Shown: in pieces, positions 55,355 to 63,454 of the stretch | Layout of the letters: every line of letters starts with the position of its first letter | Position numbering within the stretch: the first letter of the stretch is position 1 | From: Thermonema rossianum DSM 10300 | GTDB taxonomy: Bacteria > Bacteroidota > Bacteroidia > Cytophagales > Thermonemataceae | Direction: 5' to 3' | NCBI RefSeq assembly: GCF_000426825.1 | Contig: NZ_AUGC01000007.1 | Location: 62,001 to 126,000 of the forward strand | DNA: 64,000 nt | Translations under genes and position numbers: made by a program | Notes under the pieces: generated by a model | Told to the model about the DNA's origin: nothing | The model's database searches: none | What the model saw: only the letters and a program-made list of their open reading frames with translations

Positions 55355-56662
55355 ATGAAGTATGATTTAGAAACCACTTACGGCTATGTAAAAGATGGCA
55401 AGGTGTATTTGAAAGGCTACCTTGACTACCCCGACCGTGAAATAGGCTTTGTAAAAGAAACCCCTGAAGCTGCCATTGAGTACTTCGAAAAGCGCTACCA
55501 ATTAGCCGTAAACAAGGTGGAAGAGCTGAAAAAACAAATAGAAGAAGCCGAAAACAAAGGCTCTTACTTAATGAAGCTCTTGCACCTGCGCGAATATCTT
55601 TTGAAATTCAACGGTTTGGGCGACTTTCCCAGCCTGCTCAAGCAACTCGACGAGCTGGAGATTTACCTGCGTGAAATGATTGCCCAAAACCGCATCAAAA
55701 ATCTTGAAATCAAGCGTGAAATACTGAAAGAGCTGGAAGATATTGCCCAACAACAAACCAACTGGAAGGCCAACAGCGAGCGCATTCAAGATTTAAAAAT
55801 GCGCTGGATTCGTACCGGACCGGTGGATGAAATCTATGAAGAAGAGCTCGAAGAGCGCTTCACCACTGCACTCAAAACCTTCTTTGCCAACCGCAAAGAG
55901 TTCTTCCAAACCAAGCGGCAAGAGGAGAAAGAAAAAGTCGATCGCTATCGCCAGCTCATTCAAGAAGTCAACGACCTGAAATATTCCAACGACTTCGAAG
56001 CCGTGGCCGAGCGCATCAAAGAAATTCAAGCGCAATGGAAAGAGGTAGGCAAGGTGTCGCACAAGCGCATGGTCAAGCTGTGGAAGCGCTTCCAAAAGGT
56101 AAACAATGAGTTTTTCCACCGGTACAAGCAATATAAAGAGGGCGTGCCCGTAGAAAATATTCAGCCGCTCAACATGGATGAATACATACGGGTAAGACAA
56201 GCCGAATTTTGCAAAGAGATGGAAGCTTTGGTGGGCATCAATACGGATGAGTCTATCCAACGTGCCAAGTTTCTGCTGTCGGAATGGAAAAAGCTCACCC
56301 AAGACCCGCGCCTGCTCGACAAAGCTTTGGCACGGCGTTTCCGTCTCATCAGCGACCGTGTGTTTGAAGAAAGTTATTTGATGCGTGTGGTACGCCGCAA
56401 ATATCCGGACTTTGACTTCAAACCCGAAGAGGACCAATTAAAAATCAAAATCAGCTTTTTGCGCGAAACCATTCGCCGCGATGAGCAGGAAATAGCGGAA
56501 GCCGAACGCGACCTGGAAAAAGTACGCGCCTATAAGCCCAATTTCAACCCGCGCACACAACAACGCAAAGTGATGGTTAAGCAAGTGATGCTCAGAGAAT
56601 TTGAAGAGCGCCTGCGTGTGGTGCTGGGCGAAGAAGAAAACGATAATTTCAAGTTCTTTTAA
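55355..56662 (+). CDS. DUF349 protein
   Basis: This 435-aa, almost wholly helical and charged protein starts at the ATG of MKYDLETTYGYVKDGKVYLKG; the frame is open upstream but the extension looks unlike protein. DUF349 repeats of about 70 aa carry the W-K/R-x-x-G pattern: DLKMRWIRTGPVDEIYEEEL, IQAQWKEVGKVSHK, LLSEWKKLTQDP. Family members are cytoplasmic with unknown biochemical role. It stands alone between ettA and the DUF2795 gene. Confidence 0.85.
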   Translation: MKYDLETTYGYVKDGKVYLKGYLDYPDREIGFVKETPEAAIEYFEKRYQLAVNKVEELKKQIEEAENKGSYLMKLLHLREYLLKFNGLGDFPSLLKQLDELEIYLREMIAQNRIKNLEIKREILKELEDIAQQQTNWKANSERIQDLKMRWIRTGPVDEIYEEELEERFTTALKTFFANRKEFFQTKRQEEKEKVDRYRQLIQEVNDLKYSNDFEAVAERIKEIQAQWKEVGKVSHKRMVKLWKRFQKVNNEFFHRYKQYKEGVPVENIQPLNMDEYIRVRQAEFCKEMEALVGINTDESIQRAKFLLSEWKKLTQDPRLLDKALARRFRLISDRVFEESYLMRVVRRKYPDFDFKPEEDQLKIKISFLRETIRRDEQEIAEAERDLEKVRAYKPNFNPRTQQRKVMVKQVMLREFEERLRVVLGEEENDNFKFF

Positions 56663-56759
56663 GCTTCGAAAAAAAAGCACTGCTTTTTGAAACCTTTTTT
56701 TGTAAAAATCGATTACAATTGCGATAATCGATTAGGGATAACTTAAAATTGTGTAGCGT

Positions 56760-56981
56760 ATGTACTGGACACTCGAACTGGCATCTTATCTGGAAGATGC
56801 ACCTTGGCCTGCTACCAAAGAAGAGCTGATTGACTATGCTCTGCGTTCAGGTGCACCGATGGAAGTGGTAGAAAACTTGCAGGAACTCGAAGACGACGGC
56901 CAACCCTACGAAAGCATCGAAGAGATTTGGCCCGACTACCCCACCAAAGAAGATTTCTTCTTTAACGAAGACGAATTCTAA
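56760..56981 (+). CDS. DUF2795 protein
   Basis: The 73-aa acidic protein has the DUF2795 pattern LASYLEDAPWPATKEELIDYALRSGAP split over two helices, and PYESIEEIWPDYP. It is small and cytoplasmic, with unknown function. It ends in an acidic FNEDEF tail. A bidirectional hairpin separates it from convergent ispD. Confidence 0.85.
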   Translation: MYWTLELASYLEDAPWPATKEELIDYALRSGAPMEVVENLQELEDDGQPYESIEEIWPDYPTKEDFFFNEDEF

Positions 56982-57004
56982 CAATCATTAAAAATCAAGC
57001 AAAA

Positions 57005-57040
57005 ATAAAAAGAGCTGCTCAAAGGCAGCTCTTTTTATTT
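57005..57040. terminator. Bidirectional terminator between the DUF2795 gene and ispD
   Basis: AAAGAGCTGC pairs with GCAGCTCTTT around TCAAAG. A-rich sequence on the left and a T-run on the right suit both directions. Its right edge touches the ispD stop. Confidence 0.85.
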
Positions 57041-57745
57041 TGACAGCAAAGCCGAAGCAATCAGCAAGTCTTCGGCAGTAGTGATTTTTAAATTCCGGTA
57101 GTCCCCCTCTACCAAACATAAGCGATGCCCCGCTGCCTCCATTACCGAAGCATCATCGGTGAAGCGTTCCATGTCTCCGGCAAGCCATGCTTGGCGGTAG
57201 GCTTCCAGCAGGTCTTGCAGGCGAAACACCTGTGGCGTTTGTACCAAACGGAAACAGCTGCGGTCAAGTGCGCGGTGTGTGCCTGTGGGCGTCACTTCCC
57301 GGATAGAGTCCTTCAAAGGCACCGCAGGAATGGCACTGCCATGATTTGCCGCCATGGTAAAAGCACGCTCAAGCAAAGCCGTATCCACCAAAGGGCGGGC
57401 GCCGTCGTGCACCCCCACCAATGTGCTTTTTTCTGAGGCACCCAAGCGCTGCGCCAACGCCTGCAAGCCGTTCCAAACCGAATGGCAACGCGTGGCACCA
57501 CCCGGCACACATACAAAGGGCATTTCCGGCTCTATCTTTTGCCACTCGGCTTGCCAATAGTCAATATACTGCTCCGGCAGCACCACCACCAAGGGCATCC
57601 GTGCATCAAACTGCAAAAAAGCCCGGATGGTATGCCACAAAACGGGCTTGCCTTGCAAAGGCAGAAATTGCTTGGGCATGTTTGCCCGCATCCGGCTACC
57701 GGAACCGCCGGCTACAATAACAGCTGCAAAAGAGGTCGTACTCAT
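57035..57745 (-). CDS. ispD: 2-C-methyl-D-erythritol 4-phosphate cytidylyltransferase
   Basis: This 236-aa enzyme of the non-mevalonate isoprenoid pathway transfers CMP to MEP. Start is the ATG of MSTTSFAAV at 57745. The CTP-binding glycine-rich loop is VIVAGGSGSRM (about 9-19) with K for catalysis in PKQFLPL. VHDGARPLV and TPQVFR are the other hallmarks. It follows rlpA by 4 bp on the same strand. Confidence 0.95.
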   Translation of the reverse strand: MSTTSFAAVIVAGGSGSRMRANMPKQFLPLQGKPVLWHTIRAFLQFDARMPLVVVLPEQYIDYWQAEWQKIEPEMPFVCVPGGATRCHSVWNGLQALAQRLGASEKSTLVGVHDGARPLVDTALLERAFTMAANHGSAIPAVPLKDSIREVTPTGTHRALDRSCFRLVQTPQVFRLQDLLEAYRQAWLAGDMERFTDDASVMEAAGHRLCLVEGDYRNLKITTAEDLLIASALLSK

Positions 57746-57749
57746 TCGT

Positions 57750-58487
57750 TTAGTCGAAATGGCGTTTGGGGAATCCATCCATACCGAGTGCCCGGATACG
57801 AGGCAACAGCAACAGGGCTTCTTCACGTGTAGGATATGCCCCCACGATGACACGGTAAATGCGTCCACCGGACCATCCCACTTGAATATACACTTCTTCC
57901 AGCCCGCCTTCCTTTATGAGCGTACGGCACTGGTCTATGGCATTTTCCACATCGCGATACGAGCCCACCTGAAGTCCTACACCTTTGGGGAAGCGCTCTG
58001 TGCCCCACATGCTGTAAGTGTGGCCGGTCTTGAATTTTTGTGCTACCGGCGCGCTCTCTTCTGCCCCCACCGGCACGGCCGGCACCTCGCTGTCTGTGGG
58101 TTCAGGCGCTGCCACCTCTTCTACCAGCACTTTGGCGGTACCGGTGCGCACCATATCCAACTGAATGGCTGCCGCCTTGGTAAGGTCTATGATACGCCCG
58201 TGTGCATAAGGGCCCCGGTCATTGATACGCACCACCACACTTTTGCCGTTGGCTAAGTTGGTTACCTTTACATAGGTGCCAAAGGGCAAGGTGCGATGCG
58301 CAGCCGTCATACGGGAATTGTCAAAAATTTCTCCGCTGGCCGTTTTTCGCCCGTTGAATTTATCGGCATAATACGAGGCCATGCCTTTGGCTTTGTAGGT
58401 GCGCTGTGCGTGCAGCGGAATGACTGAAAAACAAATCATTACCCCCCACAACACACACACCCAATAAGAGCTTTTCATACACTTCAT
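57750..58487 (-). CDS. rlpA: RlpA-family protein with SPOR domain
   Basis: The 245-aa protein has a signal peptide (PLHAQ). A double-psi beta-barrel at about residues 33-120 has [19 protein letters not shown] with the catalytic-type Asp/His region, [13 protein letters not shown] and [20 protein letters not shown] linker rich in P, V and A leads to a C-terminal SPOR domain (about 165-245) that binds denuded peptidoglycan at division sites. RlpA of Pseudomonas is a lytic transglycosylase. No lipobox is evident, so this form is soluble in the periplasm. It leads the rlpA-ispD pair. Confidence 0.92.
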   Translation of the reverse strand: MKCMKSSYWVCVLWGVMICFSVIPLHAQRTYKAKGMASYYADKFNGRKTASGEIFDNSRMTAAHRTLPFGTYVKVTNLANGKSVVVRINDRGPYAHGRIIDLTKAAAIQLDMVRTGTAKVLVEEVAAPEPTDSEVPAVPVGAEESAPVAQKFKTGHTYSMWGTERFPKGVGLQVGSYRDVENAIDQCRTLIKEGGLEEVYIQVGWSGGRIYRVIVGAYPTREEALLLLPRIRALGMDGFPKRHFD

Positions 58488-58620
58488 TCTCTTAACTTGC
58501 TTGATTCACTTCTTCAAAAATACACAAAACACACAAATGAGTGCCTGTTTTTTTAAAATACGAAGAATGAAGCCATTACACAATTGGGCTAAATGCAAAA
58601 AAAATAATTCATTATTTTAC

Positions 58621-58651
58621 TTGTGACTTAAGGAAAAAACTTTATATATTT
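58621..58651 (+). promoter_or_regulatory. Bacteroidota-type promoter for the DUF3276 gene
   Basis: TTG at 58621-58623, a 20-bp spacer, then TATATTTA at 58644-58651. The predicted start point is within 1-2 bases of the ATG at 58659, so the message may be nearly leaderless. Confidence 0.5.
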
Positions 58652-58658
58652 ACAACCG

Positions 58659-59069
58659 ATGTTTAACCAAACTGTCAGATTTGTGGAAGAGAAAAGAGTG
58701 AACAACGGACAAAAGGAAGAGCTCTTCTCCAAGCGCGTGCGCGCCGGTAAAAGAACCTACTTCATTGATGTAAGAGCTACTCGCGGTGATGATTTTTACC
58801 TGACAATCACTGAGAGCAAGAAGCGTTTCCGCAACGGAAACTACGTGTACGAAAAGCACAAAATTTTCCTCTACAAAGAGGACTTCGCCAAATTCACCGA
58901 AGCATTGCAGGAAGCCATCGACCACATCAAGAATGAGTTGATGCCGGATGTGGACTTCTCACAGTTCGAGAAAACAAGCGAAGAGCTGACAGAAAGCTTT
59001 CTCAACGATGGCTTGGATTCGCTCGATACCGAGTTTTCTACCGAAGACAGCGACTTAAAGTGGGACTAA
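58659..59069 (+). CDS. DUF3276 / PUR-alpha-like nucleic-acid-binding protein
   Basis: The 136-aa protein has the PUR-like repeat typical of Bacteroidota: EELFSKRVRAGKRTYFIDVR, then GDDFYLTITESKKRF and KIFLYKEDFAKFTEAL. The fold binds single-stranded DNA or RNA. An acidic tail follows residue 100. The number of residues before the core (about 18) agrees with relatives. A terminator follows at 59107. Confidence 0.9.
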   Translation: MFNQTVRFVEEKRVNNGQKEELFSKRVRAGKRTYFIDVRATRGDDFYLTITESKKRFRNGNYVYEKHKIFLYKEDFAKFTEALQEAIDHIKNELMPDVDFSQFEKTSEELTESFLNDGLDSLDTEFSTEDSDLKWD

Positions 59070-59106
59070 GCGCCCGGGCGCATAGTTCATTCACGATTTT
59101 ATGATG

Positions 59107-59141
59107 CGGGCAGTTCTTTTAACCAAAAGGGCTGCCTTTTC
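59107..59141 (+). terminator. Terminator after the DUF3276 gene
   Basis: GGGCAG..CTTTT pairs with AAAAG..CTGCC (59108-59136), then TTTT. Its position also argues that the next gene starts at 59197 and not further upstream. Confidence 0.75.
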
Positions 59142-59196
59142 GTTTATTGTTTCATTATCTTTTGCCCACGGTCAACGGCTTCAATTTCTTTTTTCC

Positions 59197-60402
59197 ATGC
59201 AGCAGAAAAAACAAACGCGCATTATTGCTCTGGTTCGTTTTATTGACTTTCAAAAGCCTATCAACCGTATTTTGGTGCAAGGTGCCCTGCTGTTGACAGG
59301 CTTATGGCTTTTTACTTACTACTTCGGCAATATTGCTTCTTATCTCATCATTTCGCTGATACTGTCGGCCATCTTGGGCCCCATTGTCAATTTTCTGCAT
59401 GACCTTCAGTTTTTCGGCATTCGCATGCCCCGGGTGCTGGCAGTCATGCTAAGCTTTCTTATATTTTTCGGCTTTCTCATTACTTTTTTGGTGCTGTTTG
59501 CACCTTTGGTTTATGACCAAATACAACTCATTAAAAGCATACAGTTCGACGAGCTGCTCAAGCGGGGGCAGATACCGCTTCTCAGAATCGAGCGTTTTTT
59601 GAATGACAGCTTCGACATGCAAATCGCCGAAGGGCAACTGCTGCAAGAAATACAGCGGTCACTTTTGCGCCTGCTCGACTCGGTGCGCTTTGGTGACCTG
59701 TTCAATACCTTGCTCAGCTTCGCCGGACAGTTTTTTATCGGCACCTTGGCCGTTTTCTTTATTACCTTCTTTTTTCTTTATGAAAAGAATTTCATTCACA
59801 ACCTGCTCACCGGCATGATTCCCAACCGCTATTTTGAAGTGGGTATCAGCACCATTGACAAAATCGAGCGTTTGCTGTCCAATTACCTGTTGGGCATTCT
59901 GCTGCAAATGGTGGCTATCTTCACCATCGTATCTACCGGTTTGAGCCTGCTGAATATCCCCTATGCCATCACCATCGGGGTATTTGCCGCAGTGGCCAAC
60001 CTCATTCCTTATTTGGGTCCTGTGCTGGGCGGTAGCTTCGGCTTGATTGTGGGCATCTCTTCCATAGCCCTGCACGCCGAATTGAGTACCCAAGCCGTTT
60101 CTTTCCTGGCACTGAAAATACTGATTGTCTTTGCCATCACACAACTTACTGACAATGTCGTGCTGCAGCCGGTCATTTTTTCGCGTAGCGTGAAAGCCCA
60201 CCCGCTGGCCATCTTCATTGCCATATTTTTTGGTGCCAACATAGCCGGCGGCATCGGTATGATATTCGCCATTCCGGTTTATACCATTTTTAAGGTTATC
60301 ATATCCGAGCTGCAAAGGGGCATTAAAGAATATCAAGTATTCAAAAAAGAGAGAGAGGTTATATTGAAAGACAACAGGGATTTACTGCAACGGCTCCCCT
60401 AA
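59197..60402 (+). CDS. AI-2E family transporter (TqsA/PerM type)
   Basis: The 401-aa membrane protein starts at the ATG of MQQKKQTR; the open frame upstream overlaps a terminator. About eight membrane helices show the family pattern: paired N-terminal helices (GALLLTGLWLFTYYFG, LIISLILSAILGPIV), a cytoplasmic middle, and the C-terminal block with the ANLIPYLGPVLGG signature and AITQLTDNVVLQPVIFSRSV. The tail is charged. Members export varied substrates; AI-2 itself is not established for most. It is transcribed toward prs. Confidence 0.9.
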   Translation: MQQKKQTRIIALVRFIDFQKPINRILVQGALLLTGLWLFTYYFGNIASYLIISLILSAILGPIVNFLHDLQFFGIRMPRVLAVMLSFLIFFGFLITFLVLFAPLVYDQIQLIKSIQFDELLKRGQIPLLRIERFLNDSFDMQIAEGQLLQEIQRSLLRLLDSVRFGDLFNTLLSFAGQFFIGTLAVFFITFFFLYEKNFIHNLLTGMIPNRYFEVGISTIDKIERLLSNYLLGILLQMVAIFTIVSTGLSLLNIPYAITIGVFAAVANLIPYLGPVLGGSFGLIVGISSIALHAELSTQAVSFLALKILIVFAITQLTDNVVLQPVIFSRSVKAHPLAIFIAIFFGANIAGGIGMIFAIPVYTIFKVIISELQRGIKEYQVFKKEREVILKDNRDLLQRLP

Positions 60403-60508
60403 GGGCGAAAGTTACGCACGCCTTCTTTTTGTCATGCAAAAGATTGCATAAGTCGTTAAAAAATCAGATATTTGCGCTTCGTATTTTGCCCGCGAAGGGT
60501 AATAGCGC

Positions 60509-60539
60509 TTTGAGACTTAGAGAAAATAGCCTAAGTTTG
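60509..60539 (+). promoter_or_regulatory. Bacteroidota-type promoter for prs
   Basis: TTTG at 60509-60512, a 19-bp spacer, then TAAGTTTG at 60532-60539, an exact consensus match. It is 33 bp upstream of the prs ATG. Confidence 0.65.
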
Positions 60540-60572
60540 TAAAAAATTTCAAAACAGGAACGTTTCAAAACC

Positions 60573-61520
60573 ATGGCTGACCCAAACTTTGTCAAACTGT
60601 TCTCAGGCACCAGCTCCCGCTATCTTGCCGAAAAGATAGCCGAAGCGTATGGTAAGCCCTTGGGCGCTATTACCATTCAGCGATTCAGCGACGGCGAAAT
60701 ATCGCCTTATTACAACGAGTCTATCCGCGGCTGTGATGTATTCCTCATTCAGTCCACCTTCCCGCCGGCAGACAACCTCATGGAACTGCTGCTGATGATT
60801 GATGCAGCCCGCCGGGCATCGGCAAAATACGTAACCGTCGTAATGCCTTACTTTGGCTATGCACGCCAGGACCGCAAAGACAAACCACGCGTGGCCATTG
60901 CTGCCAAGCTGGTAGCCAATTTGTTGTCGGCGGCCGGCGCTGATCGTCTAATGACCTGCGACCTGCATGCCGGGCAGATTCAAGGCTTTTTCGATTTTCC
61001 GGTTGACCATCTGGACGGGTCTGCCATCTTTGCCCCCTATCTTGAAAAGCTCAACTTGGATAATCTTGTATTTGCAGCGCCGGATGTGGGGGGTGTGGGA
61101 CGTGCCCGTGCCTTTGCCAAGATGTTTGAAGCCGATATGGTTGTTTGCGACAAGCACCGCAAGCGTGCCAACGAAGTAGCCGGCATGCAAGTAATTGGCG
61201 ATGTAAAAGATGCCAATGTGGTCATTATAGATGACATTGTGGATACAGCCGGCACCATTTGCCGGGCTGCTGCTGTCCTTAAAGAAAAAGGGGCGCGTAG
61301 CGTGCGTGCCATCTGTACGCACCCGGTCTTGTCGGGCAATGCCTATGACAACATCAACAATTCGGTGTTGGAAGAGCTGGTGGTGTCCGATACCATTCCT
61401 TTGCGCCAGCAATCACCGAAAATAAAGGTGTTGAGTGTGGCTGACTTGTTTGCTACTGCCATCAAGAAAGTGCACGATTACGAATCCATCAGTTCGTTAT
61501 TTATCTCAACTCATAAATAA
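60573..61520 (+). CDS. prs: Ribose-phosphate pyrophosphokinase
   Basis: This 315-aa enzyme makes PRPP from ribose 5-phosphate and ATP for nucleotide, His and Trp synthesis. Hallmarks: FSGTSSRYLAEKIAE at the start, FSDGEISPYYNESIRG, the flexible-loop region PYFGYARQDRKDKPR, TCDLHAGQIQGFF, the DKHRKRAN segment and the PRPP loop VVIIDDIVDTAGTI. Length is normal. rplY follows after 46 bp, a common pairing in many bacteria. Confidence 0.97.
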   Translation: MADPNFVKLFSGTSSRYLAEKIAEAYGKPLGAITIQRFSDGEISPYYNESIRGCDVFLIQSTFPPADNLMELLLMIDAARRASAKYVTVVMPYFGYARQDRKDKPRVAIAAKLVANLLSAAGADRLMTCDLHAGQIQGFFDFPVDHLDGSAIFAPYLEKLNLDNLVFAAPDVGGVGRARAFAKMFEADMVVCDKHRKRANEVAGMQVIGDVKDANVVIIDDIVDTAGTICRAAAVLKEKGARSVRAICTHPVLSGNAYDNINNSVLEELVVSDTIPLRQQSPKIKVLSVADLFATAIKKVHDYESISSLFISTHK

Positions 61521-61566
61521 ACGTTTAAAACGAAATAAAGAAGGATTACCTAAACAAAAGAAAACA

Positions 61567-62151
61567 ATGAGAACTGTAGAAATTGTAGGGTATAAGCGCA
61601 ACGAGCTGGGAACTGCCGCAGCCAAAAAACTTCGCGTAGAAGGATATGTTCCTTGTGTGTTGTACGGTGGCGAAGAAGTCGTACACTTCTATGCTCCCAT
61701 GTCTTTGTTTAAAGACCTGGTGTACACCCCCGAAGCAGCTTTCGTGAAGCTGAACATCGAGGGCGATGAGTACGATGCCATCCTGCAGGAAGCTCAATTC
61801 CATCCGGTAGCTGACTACATCACCCATGCCGACTTCTTGTTGCTGCAAGAAGACAAGCCCGTGAAGATGGAAATCCCTGTGAAGGTAGTAGGTTCTTCCA
61901 TCGGTGTGCAAAAAGGTGGAAAAGCCGAAATCAAGCTGCGCAAGCTGAAAGTAAAAGCTTTGCCGAAAAACATGCCTCAATATGTAGAGGTGGACATCTC
62001 ACACCTGGACTTGGGTAAATCAGTAAAAGTAAAAGACTTGAACCCCGAGAACTATACCATCTTGAACAGCCCTCAAAACCCCATCGTTTCGATCGCCATT
62101 CCTCGTGCTTTGCGTTCGAAACAAGCACAAGAAGCAGCTGCCGGCAAATAA
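61567..62151 (+). CDS. rplY: 50S ribosomal protein L25/general stress protein Ctc
   Basis: This 194-aa long-form L25 binds 5S rRNA. Start is the ATG of MRTVEIVGYKR; upstream codons lie within prs. The N-terminal L25 domain (about 1-90) has VPCVLYGG and ILQEAQFHPV. The C-terminal TL5/Ctc domain (about 95-185) has PVKVVGSSIGVQKGG and VDISHLDLGKSVKVKDL. The tail ends in QEAAAGK with no long acidic extension. It probably shares the prs message and ends at a strong hairpin. Confidence 0.95.
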   Translation: MRTVEIVGYKRNELGTAAAKKLRVEGYVPCVLYGGEEVVHFYAPMSLFKDLVYTPEAAFVKLNIEGDEYDAILQEAQFHPVADYITHADFLLLQEDKPVKMEIPVKVVGSSIGVQKGGKAEIKLRKLKVKALPKNMPQYVEVDISHLDLGKSVKVKDLNPENYTILNSPQNPIVSIAIPRALRSKQAQEAAAGK

Positions 62152-62180
62152 GCAGTGCTTGCATAAAGCTGAAACCAAGC

Positions 62181-62217
62181 AAGAAGGCTACCTGCCGGGT
62201 AGCCTTCTTTGTTTTAT
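62181..62217 (+). terminator. Terminator after rplY
   Basis: AAGAAGGCTACC pairs perfectly with GGTAGCCTTCTT around TGCCG, followed by T-rich sequence. Confidence 0.9.
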
Positions 62218-62242
62218 GTTGTTCCAATAGACCGGTTTGCCG

Positions 62243-63409
62243 CTACTCTATGACAGGATAACGCTTAAAAGGTTTTTGGCGGTCAAACAGATAGCGATAC
62301 GTAATGTGTGTTTTGTAGAGGCGCCCCCCTACATCTTCGGCTACGCGCATCATCTTAGGATTAAAATCACCTATCCAGTTCATTTCCATCTCTTTATAGC
62401 GATAGCCGGGCTTATGCGCCATGGTTGAATAATAATAAACAATGGCAGACTCCACGCCTTTCCCCTGATGTTCGGGCACCACGCCAAATACCACTCCAAA
62501 CAATTTTTTCACTCCCACCACGCGGCGATACCATAAAAACTTCAGCTTTCCCCACCAATTCAATTGCCCATTCAGATGCTTGACAATTTGGTTCATTTCA
62601 GGCAACATAATGAAAAAGGCAACGGGCTCACCATCATAATACGCATACAAAATAATTTCAGGATCCAAAATAGGCTTCAGCTTTTTCATGATGGTCAATG
62701 CCTGTTCGGTAGTCATAGGCTCTACACCACTGTGTTTTACCCATGCTTTGTTGTAAATGGTGCGAAAATCTTCGGCATACTTTTCCAATTTAGACAGGCG
62801 CATGTGGTCAAAGGTGTAGCGCGGGTCGTCGTATATCTTTTTTGCTTTTTCGTGCACCTTTGGCTTTAGCGGGTCGGGAATCCAGCGATAATAAGTGTAT
62901 TGTTTAAAATAGGTTTGAAAGCCGTAATTTTCGAAAAGGGTGCGGTAGTAAGGGTAGTTATAAGGCATGCAATAATTAGGCTCGGTAAAACCATCGACCA
63001 AGCATCCCCACCAACGGTCGCGCGTACCGAAATTAATGGGACCATCCATGGCTTCCATGCCGCGAGCCTGCAACCAGGCTTTACAGGTATCGAAAAGCAG
63101 GTTGGCTGCCGCCTGGTCGTTGATGCAATGAAAAAAGCCCATGCCACCGGTAGGCTGCTCGTTGTCTTTCATCGCCAGTTTTTCATTGTAAAAAGCCGCC
63201 ACACATCCGATGGTTTGCCCCTGCGCATCTTGTAAAATCCAACGGCAGGCATCCCCCCCGCGGAACAACTTGTTTTTGGTGGGGTCAAAAACTTCTTCAA
63301 TGTCCTTGTCCAGCGGTCGAATATAAGCCGGATCGTTTTTGTAAAGGCGCACCGGAAACTCTAAAAACTCCTTACGCAGCGCCTTGTTGTTCACTTCCAC
63401 AACTTTCAT
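62243..63409 (-). CDS. GNAT-fold protein of a large Bacteroidota family, function unknown
   Basis: The 388-aa protein has no signal peptide. The N-terminal part has FLEFPVRLYKNDPAYIRPL, a start shared by many GNAT-like proteins annotated only as hypothetical or YghO-like. The middle has EAMDGPINFGTRDRWWG and NYPYYRTLFENYGF. The C-terminal half shows a second acyltransferase-like fold with VVFGVVPEHQGKGVESAIV, the acetyl-CoA-loop pattern, and MEMNWIGDFNPKM. It may be an acyltransferase acting on a lipid or amino acid; the substrate is unknown. It is divergent from the DUF4136 gene. Confidence 0.75.
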   Translation of the reverse strand: MKVVEVNNKALRKEFLEFPVRLYKNDPAYIRPLDKDIEEVFDPTKNKLFRGGDACRWILQDAQGQTIGCVAAFYNEKLAMKDNEQPTGGMGFFHCINDQAAANLLFDTCKAWLQARGMEAMDGPINFGTRDRWWGCLVDGFTEPNYCMPYNYPYYRTLFENYGFQTYFKQYTYYRWIPDPLKPKVHEKAKKIYDDPRYTFDHMRLSKLEKYAEDFRTIYNKAWVKHSGVEPMTTEQALTIMKKLKPILDPEIILYAYYDGEPVAFFIMLPEMNQIVKHLNGQLNWWGKLKFLWYRRVVGVKKLFGVVFGVVPEHQGKGVESAIVYYYSTMAHKPGYRYKEMEMNWIGDFNPKMMRVAEDVGGRLYKTHITYRYLFDRQKPFKRYPVIE

Positions 63410-63437
63410 AAGACTCTCAAAAGACAGGTTTTATTTT

Positions 63438-63445
63438 TAAATTTG
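63438..63445 (+). promoter_or_regulatory. Candidate -7 element for the DUF4136 gene
   Basis: TAAATTTG matches TAnnTTTG and ends 9 bp before the ATG, so the predicted message would have almost no leader. No clear -33 box. Confidence 0.4.
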
Positions 63446-63454
63446 GGCAAAGCT

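Noticed and set aside
59101-59196. N-terminal extension of the AI-2E transporter
   Set aside because: The in-frame stretch overlaps a good hairpin terminator of the preceding gene and does not look like the family N-terminus. The ATG at 59197 fits better.
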